From NCBI RefSeq assembly GCF_023805255.1, contig NZ_JAMSCK010000004.1, forward strand, positions 496,001 through 560,000: DNA of 64,000 nucleotides, given 5' to 3'. This DNA comes from Gramella jeungdoensis. Lineage in GTDB: Bacteria; Bacteroidota; Bacteroidia; Flavobacteriales; Flavobacteriaceae. Shown here one piece after another: positions 31,587 through 40,658 of this stretch. Each line of letters begins with the position of its first letter. Position 1 is the first letter of the stretch. Position numbers and translations under genes: made by a program. The notes beneath the pieces were generated by a model, which worked only from the letters and a program-made list of their open reading frames with translations, was not told the origin of the DNA and ran no database searches.

Positions 31587-31916
31587 TTACTCGAACTTCT
31601 GAAATAGAAATGCCGTACCATAGAGGGTTATGACACTACTTATGAGTACCGCACTTACGACAATTATCAGATCATTTTCTATGATCGTATAATAAGTCAT
31701 TAATCCCACCCCATAAGGCACAAAGAAAAGAGCGAGATATTTTAAAAGAAAATCTGATGCTTTTTTGACATGGACCAGACGTATCCAGTTCAATCGAAGG
31801 CTAATAAAAATAAAGGCCATTCCCAATATACTTCCGGGAATTGGAAGCAAAAAAATCCTTTGTATCAATTCACCAAGCCCCCAAAAGATACCCAGAAAAA
31901 AAAATGATTTTAACAT
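31587..31916 (-). CDS. lrgA: LrgA/CidA-family membrane protein
   Basis: A 109-residue protein with four hydrophobic helices. I start it at ATG 31916 because a longer TTG-initiated version would reach into the hairpin at 31933-31969. LPIPGSILGMAF and KYLALFFVPYGVGLM are the typical conserved parts. It is the small partner of LrgB, which follows after a single base. The pair is separated from the upstream GH20 gene by 84 bases containing a perfect 12-bp inverted repeat. Confidence 0.88.
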   Translation of the reverse strand: MLKSFFFLGIFWGLGELIQRIFLLPIPGSILGMAFIFISLRLNWIRLVHVKKASDFLLKYLALFFVPYGVGLMTYYTIIENDLIIVVSAVLISSVITLYGTAFLFQKFE

Positions 31917-31932
31917 TTGGCTTGCTAATAGC

Positions 31933-31969
31933 AAAACCCTAAATAATTCGTTAAAACATTTAGGGTTTT
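31933..31969. terminator. Perfect 12-bp inverted repeat between GH20 and lrgA
   Basis: Arms AAAACCCTAAAT (31933-31944) and ATTTAGGGTTTT (31958-31969) pair without mismatch across a 13-base loop. Read on the minus strand the stem ends in UUUU. It may end or attenuate the AGE-to-GH20 transcript before lrgA, or serve as a processing or stability element. Confidence 0.6.
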
Positions 31970-32000
31970 GATGTTTTGTCTCATTCAGATCTTTAATGAA

Positions 32001-33677
32001 TTATTGATCAGACTCTTCTTGACTATTATTATTTTCTTTAGGATCATTAAATACATGCTCGGCATAATTATACCCTAAAGCTTTGTACCGCTCTTCTAAT
32101 TTAAAAAGCCTCTCTTTAAAGTCCTCCCAGTTTCTTTTCTCCATGGGTGACCAAACGACCTCTGATAGAGCACTCATTCTAGGCAAAACCATATATTCTA
32201 CATAATCGGATGTCTTCATATATTCTGTCCACACATTTCCCTGAGCTCCTAAAATATGTTTCTTTTTATCCGCTGCCAACGTATCCGGTGTAGGTTCAAA
32301 GGAATAAACTTTTTTCACCGGTGTAAAACCACCAATGGCTAATGGCTCTGATTTTGGATCTGCCTGATAGTGATCAAAATACATATGAGTTCCTGGTGTC
32401 ATAATAACGTCATGGCCCTGTTTTGCAGCTTCTATTCCACCCTGCATTCCTCGCCACGACATAACAGTGGCGTTCGGAGCCAGGCCGCCTTCCAGTATCT
32501 CATCCCAACCAATTATTTGTCTACCGTGGCTATTTAAGAACTTCTCTATTCGTTGTATAAAATAGCTCTGTAATTCATGTTCATCCTTAAGGCCTTCTCT
32601 CTTTATTACAGTCTGGGCCTGCTTACTTTCTTTCCATTCTTTCTTTGGAGCCTCATCCCCTCCAATATGTATATATTTGCTGGGGAAAAGGGCCATTACC
32701 TCCGTTAATACATCTTCAAGAAAAGTAAACGTCTCTTCTTTGGGAGCATAAATTTGATCAAATACTCCCCACTTAGTGGCAACCTCATAAGGACCTGTAT
32801 CATTTCCTAACTCTGGATATGATGCCAGAGCGGCACGGGCGTGGCCCGGCATTTCAATTTCCGGAATAATCACAATATGTTTATCTTGTGCATAGGCAAC
32901 GATTTCTTTTACCTCCTCCTGAGTATAAAAACCACCATATTCTTTTCCATCACCTTTATAGGGGTCAAAATTCTTTTCAATCATTGTTTCCTTTCTCACG
33001 GAACCGACTTCAGTGAGTTTTGGATATTTCTTTATCTCGATTCTCCAGCCCTGATCCTCTGTCAAATGCCAATGAAAACGATTCATTTTATGCATGGCCA
33101 GGAGATCAATGTACTTCTTTATAAAATCAACAGGAAACATATGTCTACCTACATCCAAATGCATCCCTCTATAGGAATAACGAGGTTGATCTTCTATGTA
33201 GACTGCAGGAATAGTAATTTCATCAATACCTTGTTTTTCAGCTGATGGGGGTAATAACATTCGCAACGATTGAATTCCATAAAAAACACCTTTAGGTGTC
33301 TTCCCAGTAATATTAATTTGATCATAATTGATCTTTAAAGAATAACCTTCTTCTGGTAAGTTATTATCGAGATTAAGAATTATGGAGTGCTTATCTTCTT
33401 CTAAGTTATTAGTTAAAAATACCTCCTCATTAGAAGCAGTTTTTAACAGCTCAGATAAATACGCCGCCTCTTTTTCTAATTCAGCATCCTCATATACTAT
33501 TTGAGTGGTTTCATCTAAAAGAAATCTTCCCTCCTTTATATCACTTTTTTTTGGCAAAGGAATTATAGGATAATCAACTTCGGAGTTCGTAATATTTTTA
33601 TATTCTTCGTAAGATCTTTTTTGGTTGCAGGAAGTATATATAACTACAAGGCATAAGATTCCCAGAATTTTTTTCAT
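32001..33677 (-). CDS. GH20 beta-N-acetylhexosaminidase, lipoprotein
   Basis: A 558-residue GH20 enzyme anchored by a lipobox (YTSC, Cys17). A GH20b domain (about 36-160) precedes the catalytic barrel beginning YRGMHLDVGRHMFP. The acid pair D341-E342 in HIGGDEAP and the FHWHLTEDQGWR motif are intact. It would release terminal beta-GlcNAc or beta-GalNAc in the periplasm or at the surface. It lies 27 bases after the sialidase gene, fitting removal of HexNAc after sialic acid. Confidence 0.94.
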   Translation of the reverse strand: MKKILGILCLVVIYTSCNQKRSYEEYKNITNSEVDYPIIPLPKKSDIKEGRFLLDETTQIVYEDAELEKEAAYLSELLKTASNEEVFLTNNLEEDKHSIILNLDNNLPEEGYSLKINYDQINITGKTPKGVFYGIQSLRMLLPPSAEKQGIDEITIPAVYIEDQPRYSYRGMHLDVGRHMFPVDFIKKYIDLLAMHKMNRFHWHLTEDQGWRIEIKKYPKLTEVGSVRKETMIEKNFDPYKGDGKEYGGFYTQEEVKEIVAYAQDKHIVIIPEIEMPGHARAALASYPELGNDTGPYEVATKWGVFDQIYAPKEETFTFLEDVLTEVMALFPSKYIHIGGDEAPKKEWKESKQAQTVIKREGLKDEHELQSYFIQRIEKFLNSHGRQIIGWDEILEGGLAPNATVMSWRGMQGGIEAAKQGHDVIMTPGTHMYFDHYQADPKSEPLAIGGFTPVKKVYSFEPTPDTLAADKKKHILGAQGNVWTEYMKTSDYVEYMVLPRMSALSEVVWSPMEKRNWEDFKERLFKLEERYKALGYNYAEHVFNDPKENNNSQEESDQ

Positions 33678-33704
33678 TTCAAGTTGTTTAAGGTTTTTTA
33701 ATAT

Positions 33705-34856
33705 TTAATCAGTTCCTTTAAGTGAGTCTTCTCCATCAGTAAGCCAGCTTAATGGAAAACTTACGAATGCATTCTCGGTATAATTATCTTTTTCGAAAAA
33801 TATACCGATATGTCCATTTTCAAGAATGGTCATGGAAGAATAAGCTGCGGGACCACTATAAACCGTTTTTCCACTGCTCCATGTTTTTCCCTCATCATAA
33901 CTTATCCTTACAGTCAGGTTTTTTCTACCTTCTGCATTATTTGAATTAGAAAATAAAAGCCGATTCTTATCGTCTCCCTCATTTACAGAGGTATATCGTA
34001 TTATACTGGCATTATTTCCGGGATCTACAAGTTCATGTTCGGCAAACGTTTCCCAGGTTAATCCTTTATCTTCCGAAACATGTACATATCGATGTCCCTC
34101 CCCGGTGTTAACACGAGAATTAATCATATAATTACCATTGGCCAGTTGAATAACTTTAGATTCATCGGCTGGTTTAACTGGTGAGTCAATTAAAAACCAG
34201 TTTTCACCATGATCATCACTTCCAAATAAATACACGCCTTCTTTTAAGCGAACAAGTGTATGTAGCAATCTCCCATTTTGAGTTTGAATACCTCTTCCGG
34301 AAGTAATAAACTTAAAATCATTATGCCACTCCTCTTTAGAGATCTGCGAGGTAATATCCTTAGGCTCTCCCCAGGTCTTTCCGTTATCGGTACTCTTGAT
34401 AACATGCAAATAATAGACATCTTTTTCTTTTTCCAGATCCATATAGTTATAAAACATGAAAATATCTCCGGTCTCATCATCTACTATCATGGAAGGATCA
34501 GAAGCTGACTGCCCATATGGAAAATCAATTACTGTTTCAATCTCCGTCCACGTCTTACCATTATCGGCACTTCTGCGCTGAACTATATTTATATCTTTAC
34601 TACCTCGGAGATCTGCGCAACCCGGGACACGTTCGTCGATAGCCGCTATTAAATCTCCATTCGGAGCTGTTACTAAGGCAGGAATTCTATAGCATTCCAC
34701 ACCTTCAGTATTTCTGGCATCAAAAAGGTTTTTGAATGTTATATTATGTGGGATATTTTCCTGAGTATCTTGGTTCGGATTATCCGACTGCTGCAGGTCC
34801 TGGGCTCCACAACTAAAAAAAACTAAACTTATTAGTAGAATTGAAATCTTTTTCAT
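33705..34856 (-). CDS. GH33 exo-alpha-sialidase, lipoprotein
   Basis: A 383-residue sialidase with lipobox FFSC (Cys16). It has the arginine-containing RIP motif (YRIPALV, R57), an Asp in IDERVPGCADLRG, and five Asp-box-like repeats (SADNGKTW, STDNGKTW, SDDHGENW, SEDKGLTW, SYDEGKTW) spaced over the six-bladed propeller. It releases terminal sialic acid from glycoconjugates. No lectin domain is attached. It is third in the operon after the AGE and creatininase-family genes. Confidence 0.94.
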   Translation of the reverse strand: MKKISILLISLVFFSCGAQDLQQSDNPNQDTQENIPHNITFKNLFDARNTEGVECYRIPALVTAPNGDLIAAIDERVPGCADLRGSKDINIVQRRSADNGKTWTEIETVIDFPYGQSASDPSMIVDDETGDIFMFYNYMDLEKEKDVYYLHVIKSTDNGKTWGEPKDITSQISKEEWHNDFKFITSGRGIQTQNGRLLHTLVRLKEGVYLFGSDDHGENWFLIDSPVKPADESKVIQLANGNYMINSRVNTGEGHRYVHVSEDKGLTWETFAEHELVDPGNNASIIRYTSVNEGDDKNRLLFSNSNNAEGRKNLTVRISYDEGKTWSSGKTVYSGPAAYSSMTILENGHIGIFFEKDNYTENAFVSFPLSWLTDGEDSLKGTD

Positions 34857-34897
34857 GAGAAAGGATATTTAGGTTTTTATAATTTTATTCTGAGTGA

Positions 34898-35671
34898 TTA
34901 ATCTTCATAGAGATCATTTATATTAGTGTTATGTAATTCATAGAAGAACTGAGCAATTTCCGTAGAACTGTCTTCAAAAAATGTTTTCCCTTTTTGCGGG
35001 GTAGCTTTAACTGGATCACCTACCCCAGTGTCTTCGGTTACTTTAGTCCATTCCCGTTGTGCAGAGACCCAGCCTTCTTTCAAACCTTTTATTTTAAAAG
35101 TTTTCGCTTTCCCCGATCCAGCCTCTTGAATAGGCAGGACTAATTCTGGTTTCAGATGCATTATAGCAGCAGTTTCCAGTTCTCCAGCATGATCTCCTGG
35201 TTCTTCAAAATATTTTTGTCCATCCTTAACCTGCCACCAGTTAAGAGCACAGACAAATATATCTGGGAATTTTAGACTTAGTTCCCGAATGATTTGTTTA
35301 AAGTTGTTACCGCCATGAGCATTAACAATCACTAATTTATCAATAGCATCTTTTTGTAATACCTGGATGATATCAGTGAGGATAGCTAATTGAGTACTGG
35401 GGTTCATATTTATACAAAGAGGCACGCCCATTTGACCTGTATTAACACCATATGAGATCGGTGGTAGCACTAGTGGTCGCGCTCCTTTTTGCCAGGCAAT
35501 TGTAGAAGCTTTTATTGAAATTTCCTCAGCCAGAATAGTGTCTGTTCCATAAGGCAAATGGTAATTATGAGCTTCCGTGGCTCCCCAGGGTAAAACCGCC
35601 AGGCTATACTTCGTATTCTTTACTGTCTTATAATTCGTTTCATGTAAAACAAATGGTCTTATTTCTTTCAT
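34898..35671 (-). CDS. Creatininase-family metalloamidohydrolase of unknown substrate
   Basis: A 257-residue cytoplasmic protein. I choose ATG 35671, 10 bases after the AGE stop; a longer frame reaching 35884 overlaps the AGE coding region and is rejected. The metal site of the creatininase family is visible: E33 and H35 in ATEAHNYHLPYGTD, D44, then NAHGGNN and AGELETAAI. The family hydrolyses amide bonds in creatinine, formamides and peptides. Its tight coupling to the epimerase suggests an amide-bearing sugar intermediate, such as an N-acylated hexosamine. That substrate is a guess. Confidence 0.88.
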   Translation of the reverse strand: MKEIRPFVLHETNYKTVKNTKYSLAVLPWGATEAHNYHLPYGTDTILAEEISIKASTIAWQKGARPLVLPPISYGVNTGQMGVPLCINMNPSTQLAILTDIIQVLQKDAIDKLVIVNAHGGNNFKQIIRELSLKFPDIFVCALNWWQVKDGQKYFEEPGDHAGELETAAIMHLKPELVLPIQEAGSGKAKTFKIKGLKEGWVSAQREWTKVTEDTGVGDPVKATPQKGKTFFEDSSTEIAQFFYELHNTNINDLYED

Positions 35672-35681
35672 AGTAGAGAAA

Positions 35682-36854
35682 CTAATTGTGAAGTGAATAT
35701 TTGGACTCGACCGCTTCAAAACTTTTCCAACATTGATACAAACCCCTGGGAACATGGAAACAGCCTTTCCATTTACCTCCTTTGAGTTCAAGATTAGGGC
35801 TGCCCTGTCTATCCAAGTAGCCGTACCATTCTCCATATTGCTTATCAGGAAAGTGTTTCCAGCTATATTTATGAACCTTATCATACCAACTAAGAATTTT
35901 AGGGTTCTTAGTATGAAGAAATGCTTTGGAAAGTGCGACCAGTGACTCGAGATGAACCCACCATAGCTTTTGATTCCATTCCAGCTGTTGAGGAGGATAC
36001 CCTTTTATATCCAAGAAGTAAAAGATACCTCCATATTTTTGATCCCACCCATATTCAAGAATATTAAGTATGGTTTGAGATGCTGTTTTAATGAGCTCCT
36101 GATCTTTTAAACGTATTCCAATATCAATCATAAACCACATGGCTTCAATACCATGTCCAGGATTTATAAGTCTACCTTCAAAACTGTCATTAAAGCTTCC
36201 ATCCGGATTAACATTTTCATAAACAAGACCATTCTCCTGACTCAAAAATGTCGTCATAACCTCTTTACGGCTATAATCAATAGTTTCTTCTACTTCCTCT
36301 CTAGTTAAAGTTTCTTCCAGTTCCAGAACTAGATTAGATAGAATCATTGGTAAAGAAAAACTTTTTAAAGGCCGATTCCCTGTAGATTTTTCATAGACAC
36401 CTTTGGGATTAGATCTCCTATTCAAGATACTTGAATAGGTCTTCTTGGCCAGCTCAAAATACTCCTCCTTTTGCGTTGCTTTAGCATATTGACCAAACGC
36501 CATTGCGGCAAAACAATCAGAAAAAATATTATAAGGTTGGATTAAGGGTTTACCTTCCCTTGATAAAGAAAAGTAAAAAGTCCCATCAGAGGTCATCGCT
36601 TTATCTTTTAGGAATGTAATTCCTGACTCGGCAACATTAAGCCAGGAATCCTTTTTTTCCACATTATTATATAAGAACGAAAACATCCAGGCTTGTCTGC
36701 CTTGAAGCCAGGTAAACTTATCAGTATCATACACCTTTCCTTTTCGATCTAAGCAGGTAAAATACCCTCCATGCTCAATATCCAATGACTTTTTTTCCCA
36801 AAAAGGGATCACATCACTCAATAAGGCATTTCGATATAATTCAGAGTAACTCAT
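35682..36854 (-). CDS. N-acylglucosamine 2-epimerase (AGE/RenBP family)
   Basis: A 390-residue cytoplasmic (alpha/alpha)6-barrel protein. WLQGRQAWMFSFLYN near residue 50, NPGHGIEAMWF in the centre and LWWVHLESLVAL in the C-terminal third are family marks, including the catalytic-type histidines. In sialic-acid pathways of Bacteroidota this enzyme converts ManNAc to GlcNAc. It is first in the minus-strand sialic-acid operon, with a TAnnTTTG promoter and a GntR-type site directly in front of its ATG. Mannose or cellobiose epimerase activity is possible in the superfamily but less likely here. Confidence 0.92.
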   Translation of the reverse strand: MSYSELYRNALLSDVIPFWEKKSLDIEHGGYFTCLDRKGKVYDTDKFTWLQGRQAWMFSFLYNNVEKKDSWLNVAESGITFLKDKAMTSDGTFYFSLSREGKPLIQPYNIFSDCFAAMAFGQYAKATQKEEYFELAKKTYSSILNRRSNPKGVYEKSTGNRPLKSFSLPMILSNLVLELEETLTREEVEETIDYSRKEVMTTFLSQENGLVYENVNPDGSFNDSFEGRLINPGHGIEAMWFMIDIGIRLKDQELIKTASQTILNILEYGWDQKYGGIFYFLDIKGYPPQQLEWNQKLWWVHLESLVALSKAFLHTKNPKILSWYDKVHKYSWKHFPDKQYGEWYGYLDRQGSPNLELKGGKWKGCFHVPRGLYQCWKSFEAVESKYSLHN

Positions 36855-36862
36855 CCGTTCAT

Positions 36863-36875
36863 TATGTTATACATA
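36863..36875 (+). promoter_or_regulatory. GntR/FadR-type operator, TATGTTATACATA
   Basis: This is the most symmetric copy: the flanking T and A extend it to 15 bases (36862-36876), palindromic apart from its three central bases. It ends 8 bases before the AGE start codon and overlaps the predicted transcription start, where a bound repressor would block transcription. Confidence 0.7.
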
Positions 36876-36878
36876 AAG

Positions 36879-36886
36879 CAAAAATA
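36879..36886 (-). promoter_or_regulatory. -7 element of the AGE/sialidase operon promoter (TATTTTTG)
   Basis: The minus strand reads TATTTTTG, an exact TAnnTTTG match. Transcription would begin close to 36872, within the operator at 36863-36875. No clear TTG appears at the -33 distance, so the promoter may be weak. The remaining 258 bases to the divergent sulfatase gene show no further clear signal. Confidence 0.5.
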
Positions 36887-37144
36887 ATAAAAGAAAAGAA
36901 TTAGCCCATATTATTTATGGAAATTATTAAAATTTAACCTTAGTATTAAATATTTTCTCAACACCAACACCAGCTTATTTCATACTCTATCAAACGTCTT
37001 CTCAAATAATCTTATACCTAAAAAAGGAATAAAAAATGAATTATGTATTTTCTATTCGCCTATAAACAATGTATATTTCGAAAGTTTTACGGAAATAAAA
37101 ATAATGTTTTGATTATTTTAAAAAAGGATTTGAAAGTTTAAATC

Positions 37145-38662
37145 ATGAATGCTAAATATAAATTCTGGAATTTAATCGTATTAATTTTATTGATCTCTCC
37201 AACGGTATATTATTCTCAGACTCCAAATATTATTTTAATTTATGCAGACGACCTTGGCTATGGCGATATTAGTAGCTATGGAGGAAGCATTCCCACCCCA
37301 CATATTGATGCTCTGACTAAAAATGGATTAAAATTCACTAATGCATATGCTTCTTCGGCCACTTGTACCCCTTCACGGTATTCAATGCTAACTGGAGAAT
37401 ATGCCTGGAGAAAAAAAGGTACAGGCGTTGCGCCTGGAGATGCTAATAGTTTAATTTTACCTGGACGGACTACCCTACCCGGGGTTTTGCAGAAGGCTGG
37501 TTATAAAACTGCAGTAGTAGGGAAATGGCATCTTGGACTTGGTGAGGAACAAACCATTAATTGGAATAAGGAAATTAAACCCGGTCCTCTGGAAATTGGA
37601 TTCGATTATGCCTTCATACTTCCTGCAACCGGTGACCGGGTACCTACAGTTTTTCTCGAGAATCGACATGTGGTAGCCCTTGATCCTAAAGATCCCATCA
37701 AGGTAAATTACCATCGAAACCTAGACGATAATCCTACTGGAGCGGAAAACCCGGAACAATTGCAAATTATGTATTCCCATGGTCATAACCAAAGCATTAT
37801 TAATGGTATTAGTAGGATTGGCTACATGACAGGGGGCAAAGAAGCGCGTTGGAGGGATGAAGACATAGCAGATATTCTGGTTAATAAATCGATCAGGTTT
37901 ATAGAAGACAATAAAGATTTTCCATTTTTTCTGTATCTCTCTACTCACGATATCCACGTACCACGTGTACCTCATGAACGTTTTGTTGGCACTACAGGAA
38001 AAGGCCCCCGTGGTGATGTGATCATACAGTTAGATTATACTGTAGGTGCCATTCAAAAAAAACTACAGAACCTAGGTATGGAAGAAAATACTCTCATAAT
38101 TTTCACCAGTGACAATGGACCCGTGTTAGATGATGGTTATCTGGACGGTGCAGCGGAAAGATTAGGGGATCATAATCCGTTTGGCGGGCTGCGCGGTGGA
38201 AAGTATAGTTCATACGAGGCTGGGACCCGGGTCCCTTTTATTGTACAATGGATGGGAAAAATAGATGCGAACAGTGAATCTTCGGCATTAATAAGCCAAG
38301 TAGATTTTCTAAGATCCTTTGCATCCGCTACAGGTCAAAATATTCCTGACAGTGTGGCTATAGATAGTCAAAACCAGTGGGAAACCCTTATTGGAGTACA
38401 GACAGAAGGCAGAAAATCCCTGGTACAACAAGCTATTCGAAATGTGTTGTCCTTTGTGGAAGGGGATTATAAATATATCGAGCCTTATTCCGGTCCCGCC
38501 ATAGTACCTTGGGGAGTGGATATTGAAACCGGATTTAAAGAAGAGCCACAATTATACAACATAAAGGAAGATCCCGGGGAAACTAAGAACCTAGCCTTCG
38601 AAATGCCAGAGAAAATGGTAAAAATGAAGCAGGAACTAAATAGGATCAGAAATTCCCAGTAA
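37145..38662 (+). CDS. S1-type formylglycine sulfatase, exported
   Basis: A 505-residue sulfatase with a signal peptide (about 1-24, ending YYSQ). Metal motif YADDLGYGD and the maturation motif C74-T-P-S-R are intact. The later STHDIHVPRVPHERF and TSDNGPVLDDGY blocks supply the remaining active-site residues. It is divergent from the sialic-acid operon and 46 bases upstream of a second sulfatase. The exact sulfate position cannot be inferred by eye. Confidence 0.93.
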   Translation: MNAKYKFWNLIVLILLISPTVYYSQTPNIILIYADDLGYGDISSYGGSIPTPHIDALTKNGLKFTNAYASSATCTPSRYSMLTGEYAWRKKGTGVAPGDANSLILPGRTTLPGVLQKAGYKTAVVGKWHLGLGEEQTINWNKEIKPGPLEIGFDYAFILPATGDRVPTVFLENRHVVALDPKDPIKVNYHRNLDDNPTGAENPEQLQIMYSHGHNQSIINGISRIGYMTGGKEARWRDEDIADILVNKSIRFIEDNKDFPFFLYLSTHDIHVPRVPHERFVGTTGKGPRGDVIIQLDYTVGAIQKKLQNLGMEENTLIIFTSDNGPVLDDGYLDGAAERLGDHNPFGGLRGGKYSSYEAGTRVPFIVQWMGKIDANSESSALISQVDFLRSFASATGQNIPDSVAIDSQNQWETLIGVQTEGRKSLVQQAIRNVLSFVEGDYKYIEPYSGPAIVPWGVDIETGFKEEPQLYNIKEDPGETKNLAFEMPEKMVKMKQELNRIRNSQ

Positions 38663-38708
38663 AAGGACTAAAATATAGGTCTATTATCACTAACCACTAA
38701 TTACAACC

Positions 38709-40391
38709 ATGCCAAAGAATAATAAAATTGTCATTTTCCTGCTATGTTTGGCAGGAATACTCATTTCTTGTAAGAACGAAAAAGAACAAAAAGAGCAAAA
38801 GAAAATGACGCGTCCAAACATCGTTTTTATGATGTCGGATGATCATGCCTATCAAGCTATAAGCGCTTATAATAATAAACTTATCCAAACTCCTAATATT
38901 GACAGGCTTGCAAATGAAGGGATGCTCTTTACGAATGCCTCCGTTACCAATTCCATTTGTGCTCCATCCAGGGCGGTAATTCTAACGGGGAAGCACAGTC
39001 ATATGAATGGTAAAATCGATAATTTAAGCAAATTTGACACAACGAATGTCACTTTCCCTCAGCTCCTGCAAGATGCCGGATATCAAACTGCCATGTTTGG
39101 GAAATTGCATTTCGGAAATAATCCAAAAGGATTTGACGAATTTAAGATTCTGCCTGGTCAGGGAAGATATTACAATCCAAGGTTCATCACAAAAAGTGGG
39201 GATACAGTAATTAACGGATATGTTACAGATATTATCACAGACCTAACGCTTCAATGGTTAGAAGAAGAAAGAGATCCCAAAAAGCCATTTTTATTAATGT
39301 ATCTGCACAAAGCTCCGCACCGCGCATGGTTACCTGCTGAAAGACATTACAAGGAATTCACAAAAAAAGAATTTCCTTTACCGGAAACACTTTTTGATGA
39401 TTACACTCGTATTCATAGAAAAGACCTTAAATCAAATTCTCGAGAATTCACTTCTCAACAATATACTTCAGAGCCACCAAGAAGCCATAAAAGTACAGCG
39501 GCCAGAACAGCTGAAATGAACATTCTCACCCATATGGTCCTTACCAACGATAATAAGTTAAAAGATAGTGTGGTTAAAAAATTAGGCATTCAGGAACGTT
39601 ATCTCGGAGATCCTACCAGTGGAATGAGCAAGCAACAAAAGGCTGCCTGGGACAGTGTTTATTCTCCAATTAATAAGGAGTTTGCAGATAATTATCGAGA
39701 GATGGATGATAGAGACTTAATGATATGGAAATATCAGCGTTATATGCAGGATTACCTTGGTACCATCGCGGCTGTAGACGAAAACGTAGGTCGCGTATTG
39801 ACCTACCTTGACGAGAACAATTTATCGAATAATACCATAGTAGTTTATACATCGGACCAGGGTTTTTATCTGGGAGAGCATGGCTGGTTTGATAAACGCT
39901 TTATGTATGATGAATCTTTTAAGACTCCTTTACTTATACGTTGGCCAAATGAAATAAAACCTGGTATTACCCAGGACGAAATGGTGCAAAACCTAGATTT
40001 CGCACAAACGTTCTTGGAGATTGCCGGTGTTCAGGCCCCGGAAGAAATGCAGGGAGAAAGCCTCCTACCACTTTTAAAAGGTAAGGAAGATACCTGGGAG
40101 AGAGAAGCGGTCTACTATCATTATTATGAATATCCTGCAGAACATGCTGTGAAAAGGCATTACGGCATTGCCACCAAAGATTATAAACTTATCCATTTTT
40201 ATTATGATGTGGAAGAATGGGAACTTTATGACCGTAAGAATGATCCTCAGGAAATGCATAATGTATTTTATGATCCCGGTTATGCCGGAGTAAGAAAAAA
40301 GATGATGCAAAAGCTGGTGGAGGTGCGTAAAAAATATAAAGATTCTGAAGAATTGGATAAGCATTTTATAGAACTATATCAAAACAAGTAA
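38709..40391 (+). CDS. S1-type sulfatase, lipoprotein (GlcNAc-6-sulfatase-like)
   Basis: A 560-residue sulfatase with lipobox LIS-Cys21. The motif C84-A-P-S-R, MMSDDHAYQA, TGKHSHMNG and the C-terminal LYDRKNDPQEMHN segment resemble the N-acetylglucosamine-6-sulfatase/N-sulfoglucosamine-type branch. In the same operon as the preceding sulfatase, it probably desulfates HexNAc residues before GH20 acts. The substrate is an inference from overall resemblance. Confidence 0.92.
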   Translation: MPKNNKIVIFLLCLAGILISCKNEKEQKEQKKMTRPNIVFMMSDDHAYQAISAYNNKLIQTPNIDRLANEGMLFTNASVTNSICAPSRAVILTGKHSHMNGKIDNLSKFDTTNVTFPQLLQDAGYQTAMFGKLHFGNNPKGFDEFKILPGQGRYYNPRFITKSGDTVINGYVTDIITDLTLQWLEEERDPKKPFLLMYLHKAPHRAWLPAERHYKEFTKKEFPLPETLFDDYTRIHRKDLKSNSREFTSQQYTSEPPRSHKSTAARTAEMNILTHMVLTNDNKLKDSVVKKLGIQERYLGDPTSGMSKQQKAAWDSVYSPINKEFADNYREMDDRDLMIWKYQRYMQDYLGTIAAVDENVGRVLTYLDENNLSNNTIVVYTSDQGFYLGEHGWFDKRFMYDESFKTPLLIRWPNEIKPGITQDEMVQNLDFAQTFLEIAGVQAPEEMQGESLLPLLKGKEDTWEREAVYYHYYEYPAEHAVKRHYGIATKDYKLIHFYYDVEEWELYDRKNDPQEMHNVFYDPGYAGVRKKMMQKLVEVRKKYKDSEELDKHFIELYQNK

Positions 40392-40550
40392 ACGAAACTA
40401 AGGCCCGGAAACTCCAATTCAAGTTGTTTCTAAACTATTATAACTTTTGAAAATGCTGACATAATTTTAAGGGAAGATAAATCTGAATTATCCCTAAAAT
40501 TATCGCTCTGGAAGGAAAATTCATATTCTTAAACTATCTAACCGAAGTAT

Positions 40551-40579
40551 ATAAATATTTAACTTTAATAAATATTTAT
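40551..40579. repeat. 11-bp AT-rich inverted repeat upstream of cutC
   Basis: Arms ATAAATATTTA (40551-40561) and TAAATATTTAT (40569-40579) are exact reverse complements with a 7-base spacer. The repeat lies 79 bases before the cutC start in the 267-base gap after the sulfatase. It could be an operator, but AT-rich DNA yields such repeats by chance. Confidence 0.35.
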
Positions 40580-40658
40580 CTTTTAATCAGCTGAACTCTC
40601 TTTTTCTTATCTATTACTATTGGTTTATTGAAATTATTAATTTATTAGGAGACCAACT

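Noticed and set aside
35672-35884. N-terminal extension of the creatininase-family gene overlapping the AGE gene
   Set aside because: The added 71 residues lie in the AGE coding region in another frame and show no family similarity; ATG 35671 gives the normal length and spacing.
40465-40502. A weak stem (AGGGA/TCCCT with a mismatch) after the second sulfatase gene
   Set aside because: Five paired bases, a mismatch and no U-tract are not enough to call a terminator.
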